From Alphaproteobacteria bacterium (GTDB lineage Bacteria; Pseudomonadota; Alphaproteobacteria; Sphingomonadales; Sphingomonadaceae): 14,763 nucleotides of DNA. The notes under the pieces are model-generated. The model was given only the letters and a program-made list of their open reading frames with translations, had not been told where the DNA came from and did not search any database. The stretch covers positions 1 to 14,763 of the forward strand of contig JAENVZ010000060.1 in assembly GCA_016650315.1 (NCBI GenBank). Direction: 5' to 3'. Position numbers and translations under genes: made by a program. Shown piece after piece: positions 1 to 6,710 of this stretch. Position 1 is the first letter of the stretch. Each line of letters begins with the position of its first letter.

Positions 1-66
1 GCAATGCATCCCGCGTCCGCTGATGGAGGCCCAGCTCTCAAGTCGGCAGGCACTCACCTAGAGCGG

Positions 67-179
67 GATGACTTTAGGTTGACTCACTTCCGTTCGTGTC
101 GAGCGAAGTCGAGACACGTTAGCGCCAAGCCAGCATCCCTCGACTTCGCTCGGGACGAACGGGTTAACCTAAAATCATC
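67..179. repeat. Large imperfect inverted repeat of sphingomonad intergenic type
   Basis: The outer arms, 67-83 and 163-179, are complementary at about 15 of 17 positions. Inside them CGTTCGT (91-97) pairs with ACGAACG (155-161), and 98-113 pairs with 139-154 at about 14 of 16. The arm 95-118 also forms its own small hairpin (CGTGTC with GACACG). The core word CGAGCGAAGTCGA, present on both arms in opposite orientation, is one I recall as frequent in intergenic DNA of sphingomonads; that is recollection, not a search. The element begins 6 bp after the stop codon of the GH130 gene, so it may act as a transcript end or mRNA-stabilising structure. There is no T-run typical of an intrinsic terminator. 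Bases 1-66 show nothing I can assign. Confidence 0.75.
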
Positions 180-184
180 TGACC

Positions 185-1468
185 CTAATCCATCAGGGAA
201 AGCATCTCGCTGATAGGCACGAAAGCAAAGGCGACGGAACTGTCGGCAACGCCATAGGGCATGAAGATATGATCGCCATGCTTCATTGCGCCGCACGTGT
301 ACACGACATTGGGCACATAGCCCTCACGATCTTCATCGACGGCCGCAAGGACGGGGTCGCGCGTGCGGGCGAGAACTTTCGACGGGTCGGCCTTGTCCAG
401 CAATATCGCGCCGATGGAATATTTTCGCATGGCCCCAACACCATGGGTCAGCAGCAACCAGCCCTCGTCCAGTTCGATAGGCGAACCGCAATTACCGATC
501 TGCACCAGCTCCCAAGGGTAAACGGGTTCCAGCAGCTTTTCACCATCATCCCAATGGCCAAGGCTATCCGATTTCAACAGGAAGAGATTTTGTCCGTCCT
601 GTCTGCCGATCATCATATATTGGCCATTTATGGTGCGCGGGAACAGCGCCATGCCCTTGTTGCGCGCTGCCGTGCCTGCCAGCGGTATCAGGTCAAAGCT
701 GCGGAAATCGCGAGTGCGCAGCAATTCGGATTGAATCTCGCGGCCGCTATAGGCTGTATAGGTGCCCATCCATTCGACCGATCCATCGTCATGTGTGAAC
801 TGGACCAGACGCAAATCTTCCAGCCCGTTGGCCTGCGCCGGGGTGATCGGAAAGATGACGGTGCCCGACAAAGTGGCGTCCAAATGGCGAAAAACGGTGA
901 CGGGGCCTTCAAGCTGGCTATCCTCGTCACGGTGCGCGTCGGTAGCTGTGGCAAAGGGTGGTTCGGGGGCGAGGTGGAGCTTGCTGTCTTCGGTGATGAT
1001 GCCCTCCCGAAAGACGACCGAACTGATATGACCTTCGCCCACCGCGCGCAGCGACATGATGATGCGGCGGGATCCTTCCGGCATGCCGCTTTGGTCATAA
1101 TGGGGCACGACGCTGGGGTTCATCAGCGCAGCGGCGGCATAGCTGTATTCGTGACAGAAATAGGCTCCGATGAGCTGCCTCTTGTCCTCGCCGATTTTGC
1201 TGCCGTCGAGTTTGAGCTGCGCCTCGATTTCTTCATAGCGTGTCATGAAAACACGCCGGGTTTGCCAGTGGCGCTCCTCAAAATCCTTCAGCACTGCAGC
1301 AAGCTGCGCCCGCGCGGTGCGCTCGTCCATTTTCAGCACTTCATGGACAAGGCGTTGCGATCGGCTGGGATTGGGGCCTTGCGCCTGCCAGGCGAGGTGA
1401 AATGGCCGCACCACGACACGCGATGGGTCGGCGTAAAGCCGGAAATTATAATTATGGGTACTCAGCAC
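185..1468 (-). CDS. GH130-type glycoside phosphorylase/hydrolase
   Basis: A 427-residue protein that reads as a five-bladed beta-propeller enzyme of family GH130, whose characterised members mostly phosphorolyse (some hydrolyse) beta-mannosides. Visible motifs are NPSVVP at 117-122, the EDLRL block at 217-221 matching the family's EDPR region with its catalytic Asp (here D218), GNCGSPIE at 325-332 followed by a GWLLLTHGV strand, and PNVVYTCG at 386-393. About 110 helical residues precede the propeller, longer than in short GH130 enzymes. No signal peptide is seen, so it is probably cytoplasmic. The start is GTG at 1466-1468, preceded by a GGGGGG stretch as ribosome binding site. It lies 41 bp downstream of the glycosyltransferase gene on the same strand, so the two are very likely co-transcribed. 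Substrate is unknown; a transferase role is also possible. Confidence 0.8.
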   Translation of the reverse strand: MLSTHNYNFRLYADPSRVVVRPFHLAWQAQGPNPSRSQRLVHEVLKMDERTARAQLAAVLKDFEERHWQTRRVFMTRYEEIEAQLKLDGSKIGEDKRQLIGAYFCHEYSYAAAALMNPSVVPHYDQSGMPEGSRRIIMSLRAVGEGHISSVVFREGIITEDSKLHLAPEPPFATATDAHRDEDSQLEGPVTVFRHLDATLSGTVIFPITPAQANGLEDLRLVQFTHDDGSVEWMGTYTAYSGREIQSELLRTRDFRSFDLIPLAGTAARNKGMALFPRTINGQYMMIGRQDGQNLFLLKSDSLGHWDDGEKLLEPVYPWELVQIGNCGSPIELDEGWLLLTHGVGAMRKYSIGAILLDKADPSKVLARTRDPVLAAVDEDREGYVPNVVYTCGAMKHGDHIFMPYGVADSSVAFAFVPISEMLSLMD

Positions 1469-1509
1469 GGCACACCCCCCGGCGTTTGAACATCGCGCCG
1501 CGCCTGTCT

Positions 1510-3789
1510 TCAGGCAGCAACGCCTGAACTATGTGCCACGTCCGCCCCACTTTGGGAAAGCCGCAAAATTGCACAAGAGGCCAATTGCAATGCGAGAATC
1601 GATTCGGCGCCTTGATTGCGGTTGACCCCGGTTGGCATCAGCCCATCAAAACAACCACCATCATCCCTGCTGTTGAGTGGAAGAGCCATGTCGTTCTGGC
1701 CCAGAAACCAGTAATAAGCCTTTTCGGCCTCGCGCCGCCAGCGGGGGTTGCCGGTGACGTCAAAGGCGGCGGCGCAGGCTTCGATCGTCGCATAGGCCTC
1801 CAGCGGTTGTTGATCGAAAAGCAGCGGGGGCAGATATTCGCGGCCGAAACTGTCGGTTCCAACAGCGCGGAAATGGCCCTCGGGCGCGGTCTGCTGCGCG
1901 ACGATCCATTCCAGCGTGTCAAGACCGCATTCCATAAAGTCCGTCCGGCCTATCGACTTTCCCGCACGCAACAACGTTTCGGGCAACCGGGCGTTGTCGT
2001 ACGCAAGAACCGCTTCGAACCATGCCCAATCTGGACGCCGCGAAACATGCAGCAGTGAAAGAAGTTGCTCGCCAAACCGGTCGAGCAGTTGTTTTGACAG
2101 GCCGTGGCCCGGATGCGCGTCCTGCATCGCCGCCGCGCCCAACATGGCAAAGGCCTGCGCCCGGGGTGAACCCAGCTCGTGCGAATGGCCAGCCACCTGA
2201 TCGAAGAGGGTTGACGCCCAGTCGCGATGCTTGCCCGCACTCGCGTCGCGTGCCGTGACTCCGATGGACCATATCGCTCGGCCAAAGCTGTCCTCTGACC
2301 CTTCTTCTTCGGCCCAACTCCGGTCAAAGCGCATGAAGTTGCGGAACCGGCCACGCCCCGGGTTCCAGGCGTGCTGAACAAAGGATGCATAGACGCTGGT
2401 CAGCGCGTCGCGCTCGCCGTCGCTTATGTCCGGCATCTGGCTCATCAGGATCAGCGCGCGGGCATTGTCGTCAAGGCAATAGCCATGATCGCGGTCGGGG
2501 ACCGAAAAGATGCTGTGCTGCAACATGCCTGTGGCATCTGTCATGCGGATGACCGCCGCAAGATCGGGCTTCAGATATTCAAGCCGTGGCGCGGCAGGAA
2601 TGCGGACAAGCCGTGCCGACTGGACCTCACCCAGCAATGCTGCCGCCGTTTCGGCCATTTGCGACCAGATCATGGTCCGCCCGCGTGTATAAGCCCGTTC
2701 GGCCAGTGCGGCCCGTGCGGTATCGTCGGTCAGCAACGCATTGATCGCGCGCGCCATCGCCTCGCTGTCACGAAAACCGACCAGAGCGCCATGATCATCG
2801 GCCAATATCTCTGTCGCATGGACATAGGGCGTCGATACGACGGGTTTTCCCAGCGCGACCGCATAGGACAATGTTCCCGATGTGATTTGCGCGGGGTTAT
2901 TATAGGGCGTTACATAAATATCCGCCGCTTGCAGATAATCCAGCAACGCATCATCGCCCACATAGGCGTTGATGAAATGCACATGGTCCATCATGCCAAG
3001 GTCACGCACCATGTCATGGAGAGATTCACGCAGCGTTTCGCCTTTATGACGCAGGATGTTGGGATGGGTCGCGCCCAGAACGACATACAAGGCATCGGGA
3101 TGTTCAGCCACGATTGCGGGCATGGCCCGGATCATATGGTCGATCCCCTTGTCCGGCGCAATCAGGCCGAACGTTAGCAACACCTTGCGTCCCGCAAAGC
3201 CGAAAGCTTCCTTGACGCTGTCAGGATCGACATAGGGCCGGTCGGGCACGCCATGGGGAATGACCTCCATCAGCCGGTCAGGGACACCATGAACTCTGCC
3301 CAGAATCTCGCGCCCCTTGTCGGACATGACGATCAGGCGGGCGGAACGCCGAATGACGGCTTCGAGCACGCGGCGTTCATCCGCGCTTGGCCGTTCCAGT
3401 ATCGTGTGCAGCGTGGTAAGCATGGGAATATCTGTGCGGTGAAGAAGGCCCAGCAGCATCTCGCCTGCTGGCCCCCCGAAGATTCCATATTCATGCTGAA
3501 GCCAGATCGCACGCGCGCCGCTTGCCTCAATGGCGCGGGCGGCGGCATGGTAACTCGCGGGATCGTGCTGGGCGATGGTGGTGATGCCTGGCGGATAATC
3601 AAGGTCGTCATGGCCCTCATCCATCGCGTAAAGATCAATCCGCGTATTCGGGAAACGCGCCCGCATCGCGTCGGCTGTGTCCGTCGTGAAGGTTGCAATG
3701 CCGCATCGGCGTGGCACGCTATTGCCGATGATGGCGATATGGTCCGGTAGACTTGCCAAGGGTTTTCCCCTTGAGGCTCCGTCGTTCAT
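1510..3789 (-). CDS. GT4-type glycosyltransferase fused to a C-terminal (alpha/alpha)6-like domain
   Basis: A 759-residue two-part protein. Residues 17-385 form a GT-B fold: an N-terminal Rossmann half (LQHEYGIFGG at 98-107, IPHGVPD at 177-183) and a C-terminal half starting at LLTFGLIAPDKG (204-215) and holding TSGTLSYAVALGKPVVSTPY (303-322). The usual retaining EX7E pair of GT4 enzymes is not present; the aligned positions look like Q301 and Y309. Residues about 400-745 are mostly helical with recurrent acidic and aromatic motifs: YCLDDNARAL (437-446), AEEEGSEDSFGRAIW (493-507), DWAWFEAVLAYDNARL (587-602) and NQGAESILALQLA (725-737). This resembles an (alpha/alpha)6 toroid as in some glycosidases and lyases. 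ATG at 3787-3789 follows AAAGGG by 6 nt. No signal peptide or membrane segment is seen. A small hairpin (1502-1515) overlaps the stop codon. Donor and product are unknown. Confidence 0.8.
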   Translation of the reverse strand: MNDGASRGKPLASLPDHIAIIGNSVPRRCGIATFTTDTADAMRARFPNTRIDLYAMDEGHDDLDYPPGITTIAQHDPASYHAAARAIEASGARAIWLQHEYGIFGGPAGEMLLGLLHRTDIPMLTTLHTILERPSADERRVLEAVIRRSARLIVMSDKGREILGRVHGVPDRLMEVIPHGVPDRPYVDPDSVKEAFGFAGRKVLLTFGLIAPDKGIDHMIRAMPAIVAEHPDALYVVLGATHPNILRHKGETLRESLHDMVRDLGMMDHVHFINAYVGDDALLDYLQAADIYVTPYNNPAQITSGTLSYAVALGKPVVSTPYVHATEILADDHGALVGFRDSEAMARAINALLTDDTARAALAERAYTRGRTMIWSQMAETAAALLGEVQSARLVRIPAAPRLEYLKPDLAAVIRMTDATGMLQHSIFSVPDRDHGYCLDDNARALILMSQMPDISDGERDALTSVYASFVQHAWNPGRGRFRNFMRFDRSWAEEEGSEDSFGRAIWSIGVTARDASAGKHRDWASTLFDQVAGHSHELGSPRAQAFAMLGAAAMQDAHPGHGLSKQLLDRFGEQLLSLLHVSRRPDWAWFEAVLAYDNARLPETLLRAGKSIGRTDFMECGLDTLEWIVAQQTAPEGHFRAVGTDSFGREYLPPLLFDQQPLEAYATIEACAAAFDVTGNPRWRREAEKAYYWFLGQNDMALPLNSRDDGGCFDGLMPTGVNRNQGAESILALQLASCAILRLSQSGADVAHSSGVAA

Positions 3790-3790
3790 G

Positions 3791-3870
3791 GCAACCCTTT
3801 CGCACGTGCACTCTGTTTACTTTATGTCCCAAGTAAGAGTTTTTAAACGGCTCAAGGCAGGAAAGGTTGC
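3791..3870 (-). promoter_or_regulatory. Possible Shine-Dalgarno-sequestering hairpin of the glycosyltransferase gene
   Basis: On the minus-strand transcript, GCAACCUUUC (from 3870 to 3861) is complementary to GAAAGGGUUGC (3801 to 3791) with a single bulged G. The second arm contains the whole AAAGGG ribosome binding site and ends 1 nt before the start codon. The loop is about 59 nt. If it forms, it would hide the translation start. This is read from the sequence only; no folding energy was calculated. The rest of the 170 bp between queF and this gene shows no convincing promoter hexamer pair. Confidence 0.3.
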
Positions 3871-3959
3871 GCTTTTTGTGCGGCGCAGCAAGGTAAATCT
3901 TCAAACGGTGGCAAAATCGCTGTTGGTTATGATGGATTGCGTTCCAGAGGCGCCCCGCT

Positions 3960-4406
3960 TCAACCCCTGCCGCGATAGCCCGGAACGTCCTGCGGTGGCA
4001 GCCAGATGCCTGCGGGCGGCTCTCCCGATTGCCAGAAAACGTCGATAGGAATGCCGCCGCGCGGATACCAGTAACCGCCGATGCGCAGCCATATCGGCCG
4101 CATTTCGGAATACAGCCGCTCGCCTATGCCGACGGTGCAATCCTCGTGAAAGGCGGCATGATTGCGGAAGGAGCCGAGGAACAGTTTCAAAGATTTTGAT
4201 TCAACGATGGTTTCACCCGGCACATAATCAATGACCAGATGGACAAAATCGGGTTGGCCGGTAACCGGACAAAGCGATGTGAATTCGGGCGCTGCAAAGC
4301 GCACCAGATACGGTTTGCCCGGACGTGGATTGGCAACATAGTCCAGTACGGCTGCTTGCGGGGAGTCGGGAAGCGCGCTGGTCTGGCCAAGATGTTTTGG
4401 GGTCAT
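3960..4406 (-). CDS. queF: NADPH-dependent 7-cyano-7-deazaguanine (preQ0) reductase, QueF
   Basis: This cytoplasmic enzyme reduces the nitrile of preQ0 to the amine preQ1 in queuosine biosynthesis for tRNA wobble position 34. From the ATG at 4404-4406 it is 148 residues, the length of the short unimodular QueF type. The catalytic Cys lies in [13 protein letters not shown]; the NADPH-binding QueF motif follows as [15 protein letters not shown], then AAFHEDC with the conserved His/Glu. An in-frame TTG at 4431-4433 would add nine residues, but the family's usual N-terminus begins with the MTPKHLGQT stretch, so I prefer the ATG. Its ribosome binding site is poor (only an AAAGAA-like stretch). It is divergent from sseA across 239 bp and followed 170 bp later by the glycosyltransferase gene, with no obvious functional link to either. 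No preQ1 riboswitch was recognised. Confidence 0.93.
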   Translation of the reverse strand: MTPKHLGQTSALPDSPQAAVLDYVANPRPGKPYLVRFAAPEFTSLCPVTGQPDFVHLVIDYVPGETIVESKSLKLFLGSFRNHAAFHEDCTVGIGERLYSEMRPIWLRIGGYWYPRGGIPIDVFWQSGEPPAGIWLPPQDVPGYRGRG

Positions 4407-4421
4407 ACAAAGGTTCTTTGT
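4407..4421. promoter_or_regulatory. Perfect inverted repeat abutting the queF start codon
   Basis: ACAAAG (4407-4412) and CTTTGT (4416-4421) are exact reverse complements around GTT, directly next to the queF ATG. It occupies the place where the ribosome binding site should be, so it could be an operator or a small translation-controlling hairpin. At 6 bp it may also be chance. Confidence 0.3.
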
Positions 4422-4456
4422 GCAAGGGGGCAAGCACCGCGCACTATAAGTGCTGC

Positions 4457-4478
4457 GCCCGCGTTTGAACAGGCGGGC
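4457..4478. other. GC-rich hairpin in the queF-sseA divergent region
   Basis: GCCCGC (4457-4462) and GCGGGC (4473-4478) form a perfect 6 bp stem with a 10-nt loop. Beside it, GCAC-TATAA-GTGC (4441-4453) is a second small inverted repeat whose minus strand reads TTATAG, a plausible -10 element for queF. No T-run follows on either strand, so a terminator is unlikely. The function is not known. Confidence 0.3.
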
Positions 4479-4540
4479 GACAAGGATAGCGGAGATTCCC
4501 GATACAAGCTGATTTTGGAACCATCATCCCTACTAAATCG

Positions 4541-4640
4541 CTTGCATTCGGGCCGTGTTTCAGGGAGAAAGTTGCAAGTCCGGTAGAGGCTGCCTTTTTC
4601 TCCCCAGGTCCAATCTGGAATCCGTTTTTACCAGGGAGAG
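4541..4640 (+). promoter_or_regulatory. Candidate structured 5' leader of sseA with alternative pairing to the Shine-Dalgarno
   Basis: Three complementarities interlock. CTTGCA (4541-4546) pairs with TGCAAG (4573-4578). GGGAGAAA (4563-4570), inside that loop, pairs perfectly over 8 bp with TTTCTCCC (4597-4604), giving an H-type pseudoknot layout. The same pyrimidine segment (TCTCCC, 4599-4604) is also complementary to the sseA ribosome binding site GGGAGA (4634-4639). The pyrimidine arm can therefore be held upstream (start site free) or cover the start site. This is the logic of a translational switch, but no known riboswitch consensus was recognised and the transcription start is not determined: a TACTAA at 4531-4536 could be a -10 that would place it near 4543. 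Confidence 0.35.
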
Positions 4641-4645
4641 TTTTG

Positions 4646-5497
4646 ATGGACATGCTTGTTTCGACTGAATGGCTCGCCAATGAACTGGGGGCATCGGACC
4701 TGCGCGTCGTGGACGCCACGCAATATATGTCGGACGACCCGCGCACGGCGCTGGCTGAATATGAAGCCGGGCATATTCCGGGCGCTGTCTTCATGGATAT
4801 GGCCAACCTGGTCGATAGCAATAGCCCCATCGACAATACGCTCCCGCCGCCGGAAAAATTCGCCAGCCGTATGCAATCGCTCGGTCTTGGCGATGGCAGC
4901 CGCATCGTTCTTTATGACGACAGCCCGATCAGGAGCGCGGCGCGCGCCTGGTTCATGCTGACCATGTTCGGGGCCTATGATGTGGCAATCCTGGATGGCG
5001 GGCTTGCCAAATGGAAGGCATCCGGCCGCCCGCTGACGCAGGGCAAGGAGGTGTTGCGCCACCGTCACTTCACGGTCTGGAAAGATGACAAGGCCGTCCG
5101 AACGAAGGCTGACATGGCCGCCAATATTGCAAACGCCGTCGAGGAAGTCGTCGATGCGCGATCCGCCGCGCGTTTTACCGGCATGGAACGCGATCCGCGG
5201 CCCGGCATGGCGCCCGGGCATATCCCCGGTTCGAAGAACCTGCCTTATGGCGAATTGTTCAATGCAGACGGCACGTACAAGACGGGCGCGGCGCTGCAGG
5301 CCGCTTTCGATTCGGCTGGCGTTGATATGGCAAAGCCCATGGTTACCACTTGTGGATCTGGCATGACTGCATCGGTCGTCGCCTTTGGCGCCCGGTTGCT
5401 CGGCAAAAAGGACATCGCCGTTTATGATGGAAGCTGGGCAGAATGGGGTGCCGATCCTGCCACCGAAAAAGCGACCGGAGCAGCGTGCGTAGCCTAG
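4646..5497 (+). CDS. sseA: 3-mercaptopyruvate/thiosulfate sulfurtransferase (two-domain rhodanese)
   Basis: A 283-residue tandem rhodanese protein. The N-terminal domain (about 1-145) is the inactive one, with DATQYMSDDPRTALAEYEAG, GHIPGAVFMD and the RSAARAWFML helix. The C-terminal domain (about 160-275) carries DARSAARFTG, GHIPGSKNLP and the active loop CGSGMTA with catalytic Cys236. The CGSG(V/M)TA loop is typical of 3-mercaptopyruvate sulfurtransferases, while thiosulfate rhodaneses usually have CRxGx[RT]. It transfers sulfane sulfur from mercaptopyruvate to thiols or cyanide, leaving pyruvate, in the cytoplasm. I chose ATG 4646 because GGGAGAG (4634-4640) sits 5 nt upstream; a TTG immediately before it is disregarded. 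metC overlaps its 3' end, so the two are translationally linked in one operon. Confidence 0.92.
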   Translation: MDMLVSTEWLANELGASDLRVVDATQYMSDDPRTALAEYEAGHIPGAVFMDMANLVDSNSPIDNTLPPPEKFASRMQSLGLGDGSRIVLYDDSPIRSAARAWFMLTMFGAYDVAILDGGLAKWKASGRPLTQGKEVLRHRHFTVWKDDKAVRTKADMAANIANAVEEVVDARSAARFTGMERDPRPGMAPGHIPGSKNLPYGELFNADGTYKTGAALQAAFDSAGVDMAKPMVTTCGSGMTASVVAFGARLLGKKDIAVYDGSWAEWGADPATEKATGAACVA

Positions 5498-6705
5498 GCA
5501 AAGACAAAAAGAAGAAGGGCGAGACTGGCGATGCGACCCGGCTGGTGGAGGCGGGGCGGCGACCGGAATGGACGAAGGACCCCTCGGGCACAGGCGGAAT
5601 CGTAAACCCGCCTGTATGGCGCGCATCCACTATATTATATGACAGCGTCGCGGATATGCGGGCGCGAGTACATGACACCCATGAAAGGCTGTTTTATGGG
5701 CGACGGGGAACGCCGACGACATGGTCTTTGGCTGATGCGTTGACGGAACTGGAGCCGGGCGCGGAGGGGACGATGCTCTACCCTTCTGGCGTTGCCGCCA
5801 TTGCCTGTGCGTTGCTGGCGGTGCTGTCTCCGGGTGACGAGCTGCTGATGGTGGATAGCGCCTATGATCCGACCCGGGCGTTTTGCGACAATATCTTGCG
5901 GCCCATGGGCATTGCCACTGTCTATTACGATTCGTTGATCGGCGATGGCATTGCCACGCTGGTCACAGACAGGACGCGCGCCATCTTCATGGAAAGCCCC
6001 GGCAGCCTGACGTTCGAGGTGCAGGACGTACCCGCTATCGTTGCAGTGGCAAAGGCACGGGGGATTGTCACCCTGATCGACAATACCTGGGCAACGCCAC
6101 TCTATTTCCGGGCGATGGAGCATGGCGTCGACATATCCATCCTCGCTTGCACCAAATATATATCGGGGCATAGCGACCTGATGCTGGGATCGGTGACGGC
6201 GGTTCCTGCCCTGTGGCAAAAAATCCGTAAGACGGCCTATGCGTTCGGCCAGACCGCAAGCCCTGATGATTGTTACCTCGCCAGCCGAGGCCTGCGCACC
6301 TTGTCGGTGCGTCTGGCCCAGCATCAAGCGGGGGGGCTTGCGGTCGCCCGATGGTTGCAGGACCAGCCGGACGTGATGCGTGTACTGCACCCCGCTTTCC
6401 CCGATTGTCCGGGGCATGACATCTGGAAGCGCGATTTTAAGGGAGCAAGCGGGCTTTTTTCCATTGTCCTGAATGGCGGCGATGATGCTGCGCGAGTGGC
6501 AATGATTGATGGTCTTCAGCATTTCGGGATTGGCTATAGCTGGGGTGGTTATGAAAGCCTCGCCATACCGTCTGACCCGCAAAATTACCGCGTGGCGACA
6601 CAACGGCAATCCGGGGGCCTGCTTGTGCGGCTGCATATTGGGCTGGAGGATCCTGCGGACCTGATCGCCGATCTGGCGGCTGGACTAGACCGTTTTCGGG
6701 CATAG
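5485..6705 (+). CDS. metC: Cystathionine beta-lyase (PLP-dependent)
   Basis: A 406-residue Cys/Met-metabolism PLP enzyme that cleaves cystathionine to homocysteine, pyruvate and ammonia. GGIVNPPVWRAST (37-49) is the N-terminal substrate-loop region common in proteobacterial MetC. YGRRGTPT (71-78) contributes phosphate-binding residues from the neighbouring subunit; D199 in LIDNTWATP contacts the pyridine nitrogen; K224 in TKYISGHSD is the PLP lysine. The C-terminal GYSWGGYESL and RLHIGLEDPADL blocks are intact. The chosen start is GTG 5485 with GGAG at 5477-5480, giving a 13-bp overlap with sseA; the frame is open further upstream but has no better signal. The N-terminus has a lysine-rich run (residues 6-11). 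A cystathionine gamma-synthase or other family member is possible, but the motifs favour beta-lyase. Confidence 0.87.
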   Translation: MRSLGKDKKKKGETGDATRLVEAGRRPEWTKDPSGTGGIVNPPVWRASTILYDSVADMRARVHDTHERLFYGRRGTPTTWSLADALTELEPGAEGTMLYPSGVAAIACALLAVLSPGDELLMVDSAYDPTRAFCDNILRPMGIATVYYDSLIGDGIATLVTDRTRAIFMESPGSLTFEVQDVPAIVAVAKARGIVTLIDNTWATPLYFRAMEHGVDISILACTKYISGHSDLMLGSVTAVPALWQKIRKTAYAFGQTASPDDCYLASRGLRTLSVRLAQHQAGGLAVARWLQDQPDVMRVLHPAFPDCPGHDIWKRDFKGASGLFSIVLNGGDDAARVAMIDGLQHFGIGYSWGGYESLAIPSDPQNYRVATQRQSGGLLVRLHIGLEDPADLIADLAAGLDRFRA

Positions 6706-6710
6706 CGCTG

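Noticed and set aside
269..1489. 406-codon plus-strand open frame opposite the GH130 gene
   Set aside because: It mirrors a gene with clear family motifs; its translation has no recognisable domain and such antisense frames are common in GC-rich coding DNA.
4407..4480. preQ1 riboswitch upstream of queF
   Set aside because: A hairpin is present, but the short loop plus A-rich tail of the preQ1-I class and the other known consensus features were not found.
4541..4640. SAM-II or cobalamin riboswitch before sseA
   Set aside because: The pseudoknot layout recalls SAM-II and the words GGGAG...GTTGCAAGTCCGG recall the cobalamin core, but the SAM-II GCTAAA segment and the cobalamin B12 box are absent; left as an unclassified leader.
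4628..6636. Long minus-strand open frames (332 and 333 codons) opposite sseA and metC
   Set aside because: Shadow frames of well-identified enzymes; composition rich in Arg, His, Gly and Ala without motifs.
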